From Bacteroidota bacterium (GTDB lineage: Bacteria; Bacteroidota; Rhodothermia; Balneolales; Balneolaceae), in NCBI GenBank assembly GCA_027621355.1, contig JAQCBZ010000002.1:59938-123937 (forward strand): a DNA stretch of 64,000 bases. The letters are read 5' to 3'. Shown here in pieces: positions 1 through 8,699 of the stretch. Below the pieces are notes generated by a model. That model worked only from the letters and a program-made list of their open reading frames with translations. It searched no databases and had not been told where the DNA came from. Each line of letters opens with the position of its first letter. Within the stretch, counting starts at the first letter, position 1. Made by a program: the position numbers and the translations under genes.

Positions 1-303
1 TAATGGGATCGATGCTTCCGCTTTTTTGGGTACATCAAAGGGAATCCATGTCTCAATCCATTGTGCTACCTCGGGTAATTGTGCCATTACATCTTCAATC
101 GACTCTTCTGAAAAAGGTGGTAAAGGAGCAAATTCAGCCACCCATGAGCGCTCCTCCAGCGTGGCAGTGAGTAGAAGCAGGTCTCTCGATGAAGTAGAGA
201 TTTTTGCCGTCTTATGCCATTGTTTGTAGGGCAAGCAAAGTCTCCACACTGTAACAGAAGGGGATGTCATTGCACGGGTAGATTCGAATGAAATTGCAGT
301 CAC
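1..303 (-). CDS. menC: o-succinylbenzoate synthase MenC, N-terminal part (runs off the left window edge; not in the ORF track)
   Basis: Reverse-strand translation from GTG at 303..301 (overlapping the menA TGA as GTGA), open to the edge: VTAISFESTRAMTSPSVTVWRLCLPYKQWHKTAKISTSSRDLLLLTATLEERSWVAEFAPLPPFSEESIEDVMAQLPEV... The WxEfAPLPpFSeES motif is typical of the OSBS N-terminus. Alternative ATG start at 270. Confidence 0.72.
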   Translation of the reverse strand, partial: MTAISFESTRAMTSPSVTVWRLCLPYKQWHKTAKISTSSRDLLLLTATLEERSWVAEFAPLPPFSEESIEDVMAQLPEVAQWIETWIPFDVPKKAEASIPL

Positions 304-1205
304 AGTATAGTTGTGGCGAACAGGGAAAGGCTGACAACAAGCCCGTATATCATTAAGACGAGTGCAGATTGTTTAAGCGTTCCATTCAGCAGAGCCTTGT
401 CTTGGTGTGTCCAAATCTGGTGAAGAGGTCTCACCGTGAAAGGGAGTACACCCAGAATCATTAGCGTCCACCATGCTTCAAAGCCACTGGCTACAAAGAG
501 CCATGCATGCACAGCGAGGGCCAAGCCAATCATGAACGTGTATTCAGCTTTTAGAAATCGCTCACCTAGCAACACACCTAAGGTGCGCTTGTGTGCTTTA
601 CGGTCCGTATGAATATCACGTAGGTTATTGGCAACCAATATATTAATGCATAATGCGCCTGTAGAAGATCCCAGCCAAAAGGCGGTCTCTGACCAAATTT
701 GCAGATGAGCATAGGTCGTTCCCATCACAGCAATCACCCCAAAAAAGAGCCATACAAAAAGGTCTCCAAGCCCATTATAGGCTAATGGAAAAGGCCCACC
801 GGTATAAATAATGCCAAAAAACAGTGAGGCGAGACCAATCCATAAAATGGGTGTCCCTGCAATCCAAACCAGGCCAAGACCCGAAGCAAACGCTAGAATC
901 ATGGCGATGACTGTTGCCCATGCCATTTGCGTTGGGGAGATCGCCCCAGAAGTTGTGGGCCGTTCAAAGCCGATGCGGTCGGCATCTGCGCCTGTTTTGG
1001 CATCAAAATAATCGTTGGCAAAATTGGTGCCAATTTGAATGAGACTTGCACTCAAGACAGCCAACCCAAACACAAGCCAAGAAAATCCACCTTCATAGAA
1101 CGCAATGGCACTGCCAATACACACTGGAGTCCATGCAGCGGATAAGGTTTGAGGGCGAGCGGCTTGGACCCAGGACGCTAGGGATGAGGAATCATTTATG
1201 GACAT
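300..1205 (-). CDS. menA: 1,4-dihydroxy-2-naphthoate polyprenyltransferase MenA (UbiA family); ORF can extend to 1232
   Basis: WVQAARPQTLSAAWTPVCIGSA and NFANDYFDAKTGADADR (NDxxDxxxD motif), multi-TM; start chosen at MSINDSS. Confidence 0.9.
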   Translation of the reverse strand: MSINDSSSLASWVQAARPQTLSAAWTPVCIGSAIAFYEGGFSWLVFGLAVLSASLIQIGTNFANDYFDAKTGADADRIGFERPTTSGAISPTQMAWATVIAMILAFASGLGLVWIAGTPILWIGLASLFFGIIYTGGPFPLAYNGLGDLFVWLFFGVIAVMGTTYAHLQIWSETAFWLGSSTGALCINILVANNLRDIHTDRKAHKRTLGVLLGERFLKAEYTFMIGLALAVHAWLFVASGFEAWWTLMILGVLPFTVRPLHQIWTHQDKALLNGTLKQSALVLMIYGLVVSLSLFATTIL

Positions 1206-1222
1206 GGTCAAAAATACGGAAG

Positions 1223-1231
1223 TTATCCACA
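1223..1231 (+). promoter_or_regulatory. Perfect DnaA-box consensus TTATCCACA
   Basis: Exact 9-mer in the menA/glnN intergenic region. Confidence 0.5.
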
Positions 1232-1357
1232 AACGATGATTACGAAGAAAATCAGGTTCTTAATTGATTCGGCATAATCGTTTAGGTCATTCTTTGTCAA
1301 CATTGGCATAAAGCCTAAATAAATAAACTATAAGAATTATAAAACTAAATAATTAAC

Positions 1358-1366
1358 TGTGGATAA
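1358..1366 (-). promoter_or_regulatory. Perfect DnaA-box consensus in inverse orientation (TGTGGATAA on +)
   Basis: Exact 9-mer within an AT-rich tract of the same intergenic region. Confidence 0.5.
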
Positions 1367-1387
1367 CGCTATATGAATTAATAAAAA

Positions 1388-1418
1388 TTGTTGAAAGTCT
1401 CAAAACACTTTACTTTTG
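1388..1418 (+). promoter_or_regulatory. Bacteroidota-type promoter of glnN: TTG-N20-TACTTTTG
   Basis: TTG at 1388-1390 and TACTTTTG at 1411-1418, matching TAnnTTTG; 40 bp upstream of the ATG. Confidence 0.6.
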
Positions 1419-1458
1419 TACCTAATTGTTACCCACTCACTTATAAAACTCTGTTTCC

Positions 1459-3636
1459 ATGGCTCCTGCTGCTCGTCGTTACGATACCCTCGCCGCCGCA
1501 AAATCAACTGTTCCAAGTCAAGGGATGGTCGACCAAGCAATGTCAATCACCGATATTTTTGGTCAAAATACCCTTACGCTTGACACACTGAAGGCTCGCA
1601 TGCCAAAAAGCACATGGAAAAAGCTACAGAAAACTGTTCAGGAGGGTGAAAAGCTAGATGCAGAGGTGGCGGATGCGGCTGCCATTGCCATGAAAGATTG
1701 GGCCACTGAGAAAGGGGCCACTCACTTTACACACTGGTTTCAACCCTTGACTGGGTCCACAGCAGAGAAACATGACTCGTTTATTACGCCGAACCAAGGA
1801 GGAGGCGCGATTTCGGAATTTTCAGGGAAGGATCTCATTCAAGGAGAGCCTGACGCGTCCTCGTTTCCAAGTGGCGGTCTTAGAGCAACTTTTGAGGCAA
1901 GAGGGTATACCGCTTGGGATCCAACGTCACCTGTCTTCATTATTGAGAATCCCAATGGATCCTACTTGTGCATCCCAACGGCATTCGCCTCGTGGAAGGG
2001 GGAAGCGTTGGATCACAAAACACCATTGCTACGCTCTGTCGAAGCCTTGAATAAATCGGCCAAACGTGCACTCAAGTTATTTGGCGTAGAGGCGGTACGT
2101 GTCACATCTACCGTTGGGTGTGAGCAAGAATATTTCTTGATCGACCAGGAGTTTTTCTACCGCCGCCCCGATTTGATGACCTCTGGCAGAACCCTTGTTG
2201 GGGCCAAACCTCCACGAGGGCAGGAGCTAGATGACCATTATTTCGGGTCTATCCCTGACCGAGTCTTGAGCTTCATGTTGGACGCGGAACGTGAGCTCTA
2301 CAAATTGGGGATCCCGGTGAAAACACGTCACAATGAAGTGGCCCCGTCTCAGTACGAGATTGCCCCCATTTTTGAGCAGTGTAATGTGGCAGCTGACCAT
2401 CAACAGCTCATGATGATTACGCTGCGTCGCGTAGCCAAAAAATATGGCCTTGAGTGTGTGCTTCACGAAAAACCGTTTGATGGAATCAACGGTAGTGGAA
2501 AACATACCAACTGGTCCATCTCAACGGAAGGTGGGGTAAATCTGCTGGAGCCTGGGGAGACCCCGCATCAGAACCTACAATTTTTGTTCTTCTTTACAGC
2601 AGTCTTGCATGGTGTGTATCATCATCAAGACTTGTTGCGAGCATCGATAGCCACGGCAGCAAACGATCACCGCTTGGGCGCAAACGAAGCTCCACCGGCG
2701 ATCATCTCAGCCTATATCGGTGAGCAGCTCGAAGATGTGGTGCATCAGTTACTCAATGGGGGACTCAAAGACTCAATGAAGAGCGGCTTGTTAGGATTGG
2801 GTACGCCCGTTCTACCAACGCTACCAAAGCATGCTGGGGACCGTAATCGTACATCGCCTTTCGCGTTTACAGGTAATAAGTTTGAATTCCGAGCAGTAGG
2901 ATCTAGTCAATCAGTGAGCTTCCCGATCGTGGTTCTAAACACAGCAGTTGCTGAAGGGATTGATGTGTTGAGTGAGAGGCTAGAAAAAGAACTCAAAAAA
3001 TCGAAGCTTGAGACAGCTCTCGGAAAGATTCTAAGGAAGACTCTCAAAGAAATCGAGAGCATCATATTTAACGGCGATGGCTATTCAGATGAATGGCAAG
3101 TGGAGGCAGAGAAGCGAGGTCTTCTCAATATGAAGACCACAGCAGATGCACTCCCTGTATTGGCCGACAAGAAGAACTCTAAGTTATTTAGTACCTACAA
3201 GGTATTGAATAAGAGAGAGTTAGATTCCCGCTTGGAGATTCTGGCTGAGCAATACAACACCACCATTACCATTGAAGTCGACACCACAGAATCCATAGCA
3301 AAAACGATGGTCTATCCAGCAGCGACACGGTACCTGCGAAATTTAGCCCAAGCTGCGGAAGAGGTTAAAGAGCATGGATTGGAGCCAACAGGTACATTAG
3401 ATATGCTCAAAACGGTCAATAATGGAGTGAATGCTCTTGGCGAGGCGCTAGATGGACTACGCAAAGCCCAGGAAAAAGTACCTCACAGCAATGTCCTCAA
3501 GACTGCGAAATACATGCAAACCGATGTAATTCCTGCGATGAATGCGGTGCGTGACGCGGTGGATTTTCTCGAGCGGTATGTCAGTGACGAGCTATGGCCA
3601 CTGCCCGTGTATCGTGAGATGTTGTTTGTGAAGTAG
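1459..3636 (+). CDS. glnN: Glutamine synthetase type III
   Basis: 725 aa; [67 protein letters not shown]. Confidence 0.96.
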   Translation: MAPAARRYDTLAAAKSTVPSQGMVDQAMSITDIFGQNTLTLDTLKARMPKSTWKKLQKTVQEGEKLDAEVADAAAIAMKDWATEKGATHFTHWFQPLTGSTAEKHDSFITPNQGGGAISEFSGKDLIQGEPDASSFPSGGLRATFEARGYTAWDPTSPVFIIENPNGSYLCIPTAFASWKGEALDHKTPLLRSVEALNKSAKRALKLFGVEAVRVTSTVGCEQEYFLIDQEFFYRRPDLMTSGRTLVGAKPPRGQELDDHYFGSIPDRVLSFMLDAERELYKLGIPVKTRHNEVAPSQYEIAPIFEQCNVAADHQQLMMITLRRVAKKYGLECVLHEKPFDGINGSGKHTNWSISTEGGVNLLEPGETPHQNLQFLFFFTAVLHGVYHHQDLLRASIATAANDHRLGANEAPPAIISAYIGEQLEDVVHQLLNGGLKDSMKSGLLGLGTPVLPTLPKHAGDRNRTSPFAFTGNKFEFRAVGSSQSVSFPIVVLNTAVAEGIDVLSERLEKELKKSKLETALGKILRKTLKEIESIIFNGDGYSDEWQVEAEKRGLLNMKTTADALPVLADKKNSKLFSTYKVLNKRELDSRLEILAEQYNTTITIEVDTTESIAKTMVYPAATRYLRNLAQAAEEVKEHGLEPTGTLDMLKTVNNGVNALGEALDGLRKAQEKVPHSNVLKTAKYMQTDVIPAMNAVRDAVDFLERYVSDELWPLPVYREMLFVK

Positions 3637-3651
3637 GGTACCCACCTCCAC

Positions 3652-4530
3652 CTACAACGGCCTCCAAGGGAAGCGACGGTAATCGGGCTTTCGCTTCTCC
3701 TTAAAGGCATCTCGCCCTTCAACGGCCTCATCCTGAGCATAGGCAAGACGTGTTGCCTCGCCGGAGAATACTTGCTGCCCCACCATTCCATCATCCACGG
3801 CATTAAAGGCAAACTTGAGCATCCTAATCGATGTTGGACTCTTCGAGAGGATTTCGCGAGCCCATTCAATAGCGGTCTGCTCTAGCTCAGCATGAGGTAC
3901 AGATGCATTCACCATGCCCATCTCAACGGCCTCATCGGCTGAGTAGGTACGGCCCAAAAAGAAGATTTCACGAGCACGCTTTTGACCCACTTGGCGAGCA
4001 AGCAACGCCGATCCATAACCGCCATCGAAACTTGCAACATCTGCATCTGTCTGTTTAAAACGGGCATGTTCCTTGCTAGCTAGTGTCAAATCGCATACCA
4101 CATGGAGGCTATGCCCTCCACCGGCTGCCCATCCAGGCACCACAGCGATCACAACTTTGGGCATGAATCGAATATGACGTTGCACGTCCAAAATATTGAG
4201 TCGATACACGCCATCATCGCCCTCATATCCATGCTCTCCACGCACCGTCTGATCTCCACCTGTGCAGAATGACCAGGCCCCTTTGGCGCTAGGTCCTTCT
4301 CCTGTTAGCAACACGACCCCAATGGTGGCATCATCCCGCGCATCTATGAGCGCTTGTTCAAGTTCGTGGACGGTTTTTGGCCGAAATGCGTTTAATACTT
4401 CTGGGCGGTTAAAGGCAATCCTAGCCACACCTTCGGCTTTGGCATAGGTAATTTCTTCAAAGGAACCCTGAGCGACCCAATGAATGGGTTTGCCAGCTTC
4501 AGAAGGTTTCATGCGGTGTTCTGTACTCAT
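3652..4530 (-). CDS. menB: 1,4-dihydroxy-2-naphthoyl-CoA synthase
   Basis: Crotonase fold; FCTGGDQTVRG, PGWAAGGGHSLHVVCDLTLAS, KQTDADVASFDGGYGS. ATGA overlap with menD. Confidence 0.96.
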   Translation of the reverse strand: MSTEHRMKPSEAGKPIHWVAQGSFEEITYAKAEGVARIAFNRPEVLNAFRPKTVHELEQALIDARDDATIGVVLLTGEGPSAKGAWSFCTGGDQTVRGEHGYEGDDGVYRLNILDVQRHIRFMPKVVIAVVPGWAAGGGHSLHVVCDLTLASKEHARFKQTDADVASFDGGYGSALLARQVGQKRAREIFFLGRTYSADEAVEMGMVNASVPHAELEQTAIEWAREILSKSPTSIRMLKFAFNAVDDGMVGQQVFSGEATRLAYAQDEAVEGRDAFKEKRKPDYRRFPWRPL

Positions 4531-6392
4531 GTGTATCGTGTTCCATCGGTTTGAATGTCAACCACAGTTACTCCCCCCACATTCGCATCACCTTGAGTGG
4601 ATGTCAAAAGACGACTCAAAGTAGCGGGTAGTGATGCTAACTCACTTCTCTCTCGAATGCCAACATACTCTACCGCATCAAACGCGTGAGCGAACGCCTC
4701 AAGACTGACCGATTGTGGTGTGGTAAAATAGGTTTTGAGCACATCAGCATCTTGTTGTGCTATTGGTAAGTTATCAAAAATCTTCCCACCTCCATTGTTG
4801 ATCACCACAATCACGAGGGGATAAGAAGTGATGCGCGCAGAAAGCAGGGCCGTCATGTCATGGAGCATCGTTAAGTCACCAACCAAACAGACAAGGGGAT
4901 TGTGTAATCCCAAACTTAGTCCCATAGCAGTTGAGAGATTACCATCAATTCCAGCGACTCCTCTTTGTGCGATGACCCATGGATGTTTTGACGCGGGTTG
5001 CATAGCAGTAACATCCCGAGGAATCATAGAATTACCCACCATCACGGGAATATCGTGAGGTACGGCCTCTAACACATGGTGAATGGCTTCTGAATCCATA
5101 GGCAATCCAGAAGCATCAGCCTCGAGAGCGTGCGCTTCAAGACGTTGGCTCAGTGCAGAAGTTACGGTGTAATTCTCGGCTTCCCATTGGTGATACCAGT
5201 CCGTGTCGAGGGACTCAAGCCAAGCATGCAACGAGGTGGGTAGGGTCTTTTCCTGCTCCTCTTCGTGGCCAAGTATCCATGAGGTGAGTGTCGCAAATGA
5301 GACTCCCTTGATAGACTCTGCGTCAAAACCAAAAGGCTCGCGAATCTCCCCATTCCACGAACATTGGATCAAGCGAATCCCTTGCACTTGGCACCATTCC
5401 ATCCACGCTAATAGAGCGGGGGAATAAGGAGATCGATCACACCAAAGAATCGAACTTGGGCTCCATCGAGGTGGTTTTGCTGAGCAACCATACATGACGC
5501 TGCTTTGATTTACAGTGCTAGGATTCACACTGCTAGAACTCACAGAAATCACCTGTCGCGCCCCAGTTTCGCAAAGGGTGGGTATTTGACTTGCCAGCGT
5601 ACTCAAAGCTTGGGACAACAGTTCATCTTCATGGAATCCCTGCACAGGACCCAAAACCAGAACAGGACGCACCCCAGCGAAACTCGTAAAAGACTTCGAT
5701 TCATGCACTTGGAATCCTTGAGAGGGCGCGCCAAGACTCAACACATTGATCGGGATAGTTGGCTCAATAGATAGCCCACTTGAGTCCACAAAATCATGAA
5801 CTCTTGAGGTCCAAGAGGTCGGCTCAAACGGTTTATCAAACCCCATATTTACATGTACAGGGCCTTGTTTCTCGACCGATACCCTATGGGCTTCACGCCC
5901 AGCCTCGAAACCCTTATCAAATCCTAGTGGCTGTGTAATATCAAAAGAAGCCACGGAAGCTGAGCCAAACATCCCCACTTGATCAATGGTTTGTGACGCA
6001 CCTTTCCCTCTAAGTCTGGGTGGTCGATCTGCCGTGAGTACGATCATAGGAATCCTGGATTCTATGGCTTCCCACATGGGAGCATAGGCGTGCGCAGTCG
6101 CGGTACCACTCGTGCATAAAAACGCTGCAGGGGTGCCATTTTTGGAGAGTCCAAGCGCCATGAAAGCAGCACTCCGTTCGTCGAGAACCACGGTAGTTTG
6201 AAGCCCGGGAGTTTTTTCCAAGGCAAGAACCATGGGCGTTGAGCGTGATCCAGGACTGACCACCACATGGGTCAAGCCTATACGTACAAGTGATTCAGCA
6301 AAACCACGACACCAATCAAACTGAGCATCAGCCCATCGTTGTGTTTCGGGCACGACGGCTTGCACAGTTGACGTATTAGGCGTGAGCGACAT
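4527..6392 (-). CDS. menD: SEPHCHC synthase MenD
   Basis: ThDP enzyme; VVSPGSRSTPMVLALE, AAFLCTSGTATAHAYAP, VGDLTMLHDMTALL, VIVVINNGGGKIFDNLP. Confidence 0.95.
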   Translation of the reverse strand: MSLTPNTSTVQAVVPETQRWADAQFDWCRGFAESLVRIGLTHVVVSPGSRSTPMVLALEKTPGLQTTVVLDERSAAFMALGLSKNGTPAAFLCTSGTATAHAYAPMWEAIESRIPMIVLTADRPPRLRGKGASQTIDQVGMFGSASVASFDITQPLGFDKGFEAGREAHRVSVEKQGPVHVNMGFDKPFEPTSWTSRVHDFVDSSGLSIEPTIPINVLSLGAPSQGFQVHESKSFTSFAGVRPVLVLGPVQGFHEDELLSQALSTLASQIPTLCETGARQVISVSSSSVNPSTVNQSSVMYGCSAKPPRWSPSSILWCDRSPYSPALLAWMEWCQVQGIRLIQCSWNGEIREPFGFDAESIKGVSFATLTSWILGHEEEQEKTLPTSLHAWLESLDTDWYHQWEAENYTVTSALSQRLEAHALEADASGLPMDSEAIHHVLEAVPHDIPVMVGNSMIPRDVTAMQPASKHPWVIAQRGVAGIDGNLSTAMGLSLGLHNPLVCLVGDLTMLHDMTALLSARITSYPLVIVVINNGGGKIFDNLPIAQQDADVLKTYFTTPQSVSLEAFAHAFDAVEYVGIRERSELASLPATLSRLLTSTQGDANVGGVTVVDIQTDGTRYT

Positions 6393-7878
6393 CTTGTGCG
6401 GCTTCAATAAAAGGAGCCAGCTTCACGTAGGTCTCTTCCCATTCCTGTTCTGGAATGGACCCTTCAACCAATCCACAACCTGCATAGACTGTAAGCTTAT
6501 CCTTCATATGGGAGGCACTTCTGATAGATACCGCCATGTCTGCATCCCCTTGTTCCGACACCCAGCCTACTATTCCCGCATACCACCCCCTGTTTTGTGG
6601 CTCAATCTGTTCGATTACACCAAGAGCGTCACGTTTTGGATAACCTCCTACAGCTGGGGTAGGATGAAGTTGCTCGATTAATTCAAAGACGGAAGTAGAT
6701 TGCTCTAGTTCCGCCTCAATAGGTGTATGAAGGTGTTGAACATTTGGAAGTGTCTTCAGAAGCGGCGATGCAGGATAGCGAAACTGCTTACTAAACGGAT
6801 TCAACACTTCTAGAATTTGACGTTTCACAATATCATGCTCCATGGCATCTTTCTCAGCATGGAGGAGATCTTGGGCCAATACCTGATCTTCAAGTGTGGT
6901 TTTCCCTCGACTGCGTGACCCAGCGAGTGCATCTATGTGCAAGTTACGACCTTGGAGACGTAATAATCTCTCCGGCGTTGCCCCAAAAAAACCACTATCT
7001 GAAGTGGGCTCAACACAAAAGTGGATACAGTTACGGTACCGTTGATGTAACGATTGTTGCAATTGGGCTCTTTCACCAACTGTGACACCATGCACACTGG
7101 CCTGTCTAGCGAGTACAACTTTTTTTAGCGGGCTCTGTTGAATGGCGTCGATGGCTCGTTGAAAACGTGATATCCAGATCTCTTTGGTTTGAGAAGCAGC
7201 GTTATTGAGACGATGCCCAAGTGTTTCGATATCTGAGATAGGGTAGGATTGAGTATCGACTACATCAGAAGCAGCCCCTTCAGAGTCTATCACGTCATTG
7301 AGTCTATCTTGCAAAAACGATTGGGATGATCGGCTCTCAATTGGATGTAGATGATCTAGCCATGACCTCGCTTCCTGAGAAGGAAGGACGAATCGAATAT
7401 ATCCTTTACCCGTTGAATCTGTTCCCAAGAGTAGATGTGGTAGGATAAATTGGGACGATCCAAAAGCACTCCAGGCAGGATCTATATTAAAGTGATGAAA
7501 GGCAGCGCCGCCTACAATAAAAGGAACCGCTTGTTGGCGATTAGCTCGCAGGTCGATAAAGTGCGTAGAGGTCTGAAGTATTCGTTCGGCATGCGCCAAA
7601 TCCTGAAAGCGACGTTCGCCTGTGGCTTTGAGCGCTTGCTGTCTGCCAAGGGCGATAAATTCCTCGCCTTGTGATGTCTGGCTGTCGGGAGCTTTCCACG
7701 CAAAACGGGCATTGGTTTGGTCATCAGAGCGAATGTGAAGACGCTGCATAATGGACTCTACATCCCAATCAAGTGTGATCACCGTCCACGTTGAGGAAAC
7801 GGGTATGGCACTCGCTTGATCTGGTTGTGACGACACTTTCATTGTGCTCAAATTACGCGGTCTGGTCGTGTTACGCAT
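6376..7878 (-). CDS. menF: Isochorismate synthase (MenF/EntC family); ATG at 7842 is an alternative start
   Basis: KKVVLARQ, FFGATPERLL, DALAGSRSRG, LHTPIEAEL, LHPTPAVGGYPK, GWYAGIVGW chorismate-binding motifs. Confidence 0.93.
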   Translation of the reverse strand: MRNTTRPRNLSTMKVSSQPDQASAIPVSSTWTVITLDWDVESIMQRLHIRSDDQTNARFAWKAPDSQTSQGEEFIALGRQQALKATGERRFQDLAHAERILQTSTHFIDLRANRQQAVPFIVGGAAFHHFNIDPAWSAFGSSQFILPHLLLGTDSTGKGYIRFVLPSQEARSWLDHLHPIESRSSQSFLQDRLNDVIDSEGAASDVVDTQSYPISDIETLGHRLNNAASQTKEIWISRFQRAIDAIQQSPLKKVVLARQASVHGVTVGERAQLQQSLHQRYRNCIHFCVEPTSDSGFFGATPERLLRLQGRNLHIDALAGSRSRGKTTLEDQVLAQDLLHAEKDAMEHDIVKRQILEVLNPFSKQFRYPASPLLKTLPNVQHLHTPIEAELEQSTSVFELIEQLHPTPAVGGYPKRDALGVIEQIEPQNRGWYAGIVGWVSEQGDADMAVSIRSASHMKDKLTVYAGCGLVEGSIPEQEWEETYVKLAPFIEAAQDVAHA

Positions 7879-7934
7879 AGGGCATGTTCTAGTAGACTCA
7901 ACGCCATAATTGACGTGTTATATCTCTATAAACT

Positions 7935-7965
7935 GTAAAATACGTACAAAAACAGCTATTTTCAA
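7935..7965 (-). promoter_or_regulatory. Candidate menFDB promoter: TTG-N20-TATTTTAC (minus strand)
   Basis: Same spacing as the glnN and atpD promoters, weaker -7 match; the TTG lies inside the 24-bp palindrome. Confidence 0.35.
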
Positions 7966-7980
7966 TTTAAATTGAAAATA
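7957..7980. repeat. Perfect 24-bp palindrome TATTTTCAATTTAAATTGAAAATA
   Basis: The two 12-nt halves are exact reverse complements. Confidence 0.9.
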
Positions 7981-8262
7981 CTAGGAGGGTTTTGATACTG
8001 GTTTTGGAGTCGATTGTTCAGGCTTTTGAATGCCCAAGTCGCCTGGATCAAAGGTCGCGATGGTAAGAAATAGATCCCATGCCAAATCTGACTTCCCTTT
8101 GAACGCGCTCCAGCTAGGGTGACTTTGACGAATCAATCCTAATGCACGATTAGCCATCCGCTGTCTCTCTTCAGCATCTTCTATTCTTGGTAATGCTTGG
8201 ACTAACAGGTCAAGATTTCGACCGCAATCCACATCCTTTGGGGCCTCTTGTGGTAAAAACAT
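7981..8262 (-). CDS. Short DUF4290-like protein
   Basis: LPQEAPKDVDCGRNLDLLVQALPRIEDAEERQRMANRALGLIRQSHPSW...DLAWDLFLTIATF resembles the DUF4290 N-terminal pattern (LPxYGRNIQKMVxxxxxIEDRExRxxxA). Confidence 0.6.
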   Translation of the reverse strand: MFLPQEAPKDVDCGRNLDLLVQALPRIEDAEERQRMANRALGLIRQSHPSWSAFKGKSDLAWDLFLTIATFDPGDLGIQKPEQSTPKPVSKPS

Positions 8263-8288
8263 ACACGTATTGTAGTAGGGTGTTGTCA

Positions 8289-8302
8289 GAACACGAGTGT
8301 TC
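8289..8302. repeat. Dyad GAACAC-GA-GTGTTC between divergent genes
   Basis: Perfect 6-bp arms. Confidence 0.6.
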
Positions 8303-8372
8303 GTTTAAGTAGGATACACAGAAATCCTTACTTTGACCACACAAGATTCATTGAAACCATAATTCGACATCT

Positions 8373-8699
8373 ATGGCAGAAGAGCCCAAAAACCCTACAC
8401 CAGGAAAAAAGAATATTGACATTGAACTCTCAGAGCAAGAGGCGCAAGGAACCTACTCCAACTTGGTAATGATCACCCATTCGTCCTCAGAGTTTGTCCT
8501 CGATTTTTTGAGTTTGTTGCCAGGTGTACCCAAAGCCAAAGTCGTTAAACGGATGATCTTGACCCCAGACCATGCAAAACGGTTAGCGTATGCGTTGCAG
8601 GAGAATGTCCATCGTTTTGAGTCGGAACATGGCGAAATTCAGGCCAAAGAGAAGGTCGAGGCTCCGCTGCATTACCGGGGTCCGCTTCCAGAGGCATGA
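8373..8699 (+). CDS. DUF3467 domain protein
   Basis: IELSEQEAQGTYSNLVMITHSSSEFVLDFLSLLPGVPKAKVVKRMILTPDHAKRLAYALQENV. Confidence 0.85.
   Translation: MAEEPKNPTPGKKNIDIELSEQEAQGTYSNLVMITHSSSEFVLDFLSLLPGVPKAKVVKRMILTPDHAKRLAYALQENVHRFESEHGEIQAKEKVEAPLHYRGPLPEA

Noticed and set aside
26-229. + strand ORF in the track
   Set aside because: Antisense to the menC N-terminus; composition not protein-like.
811-1267. Overlapping + strand ORFs inside menA, and many similar 60-170 aa ORFs opposite large genes (e.g. 14058-14555, 15204-15677, 40724-41197)
   Set aside because: Shadow ORFs antisense to confidently identified CDSs with no recognisable motifs.
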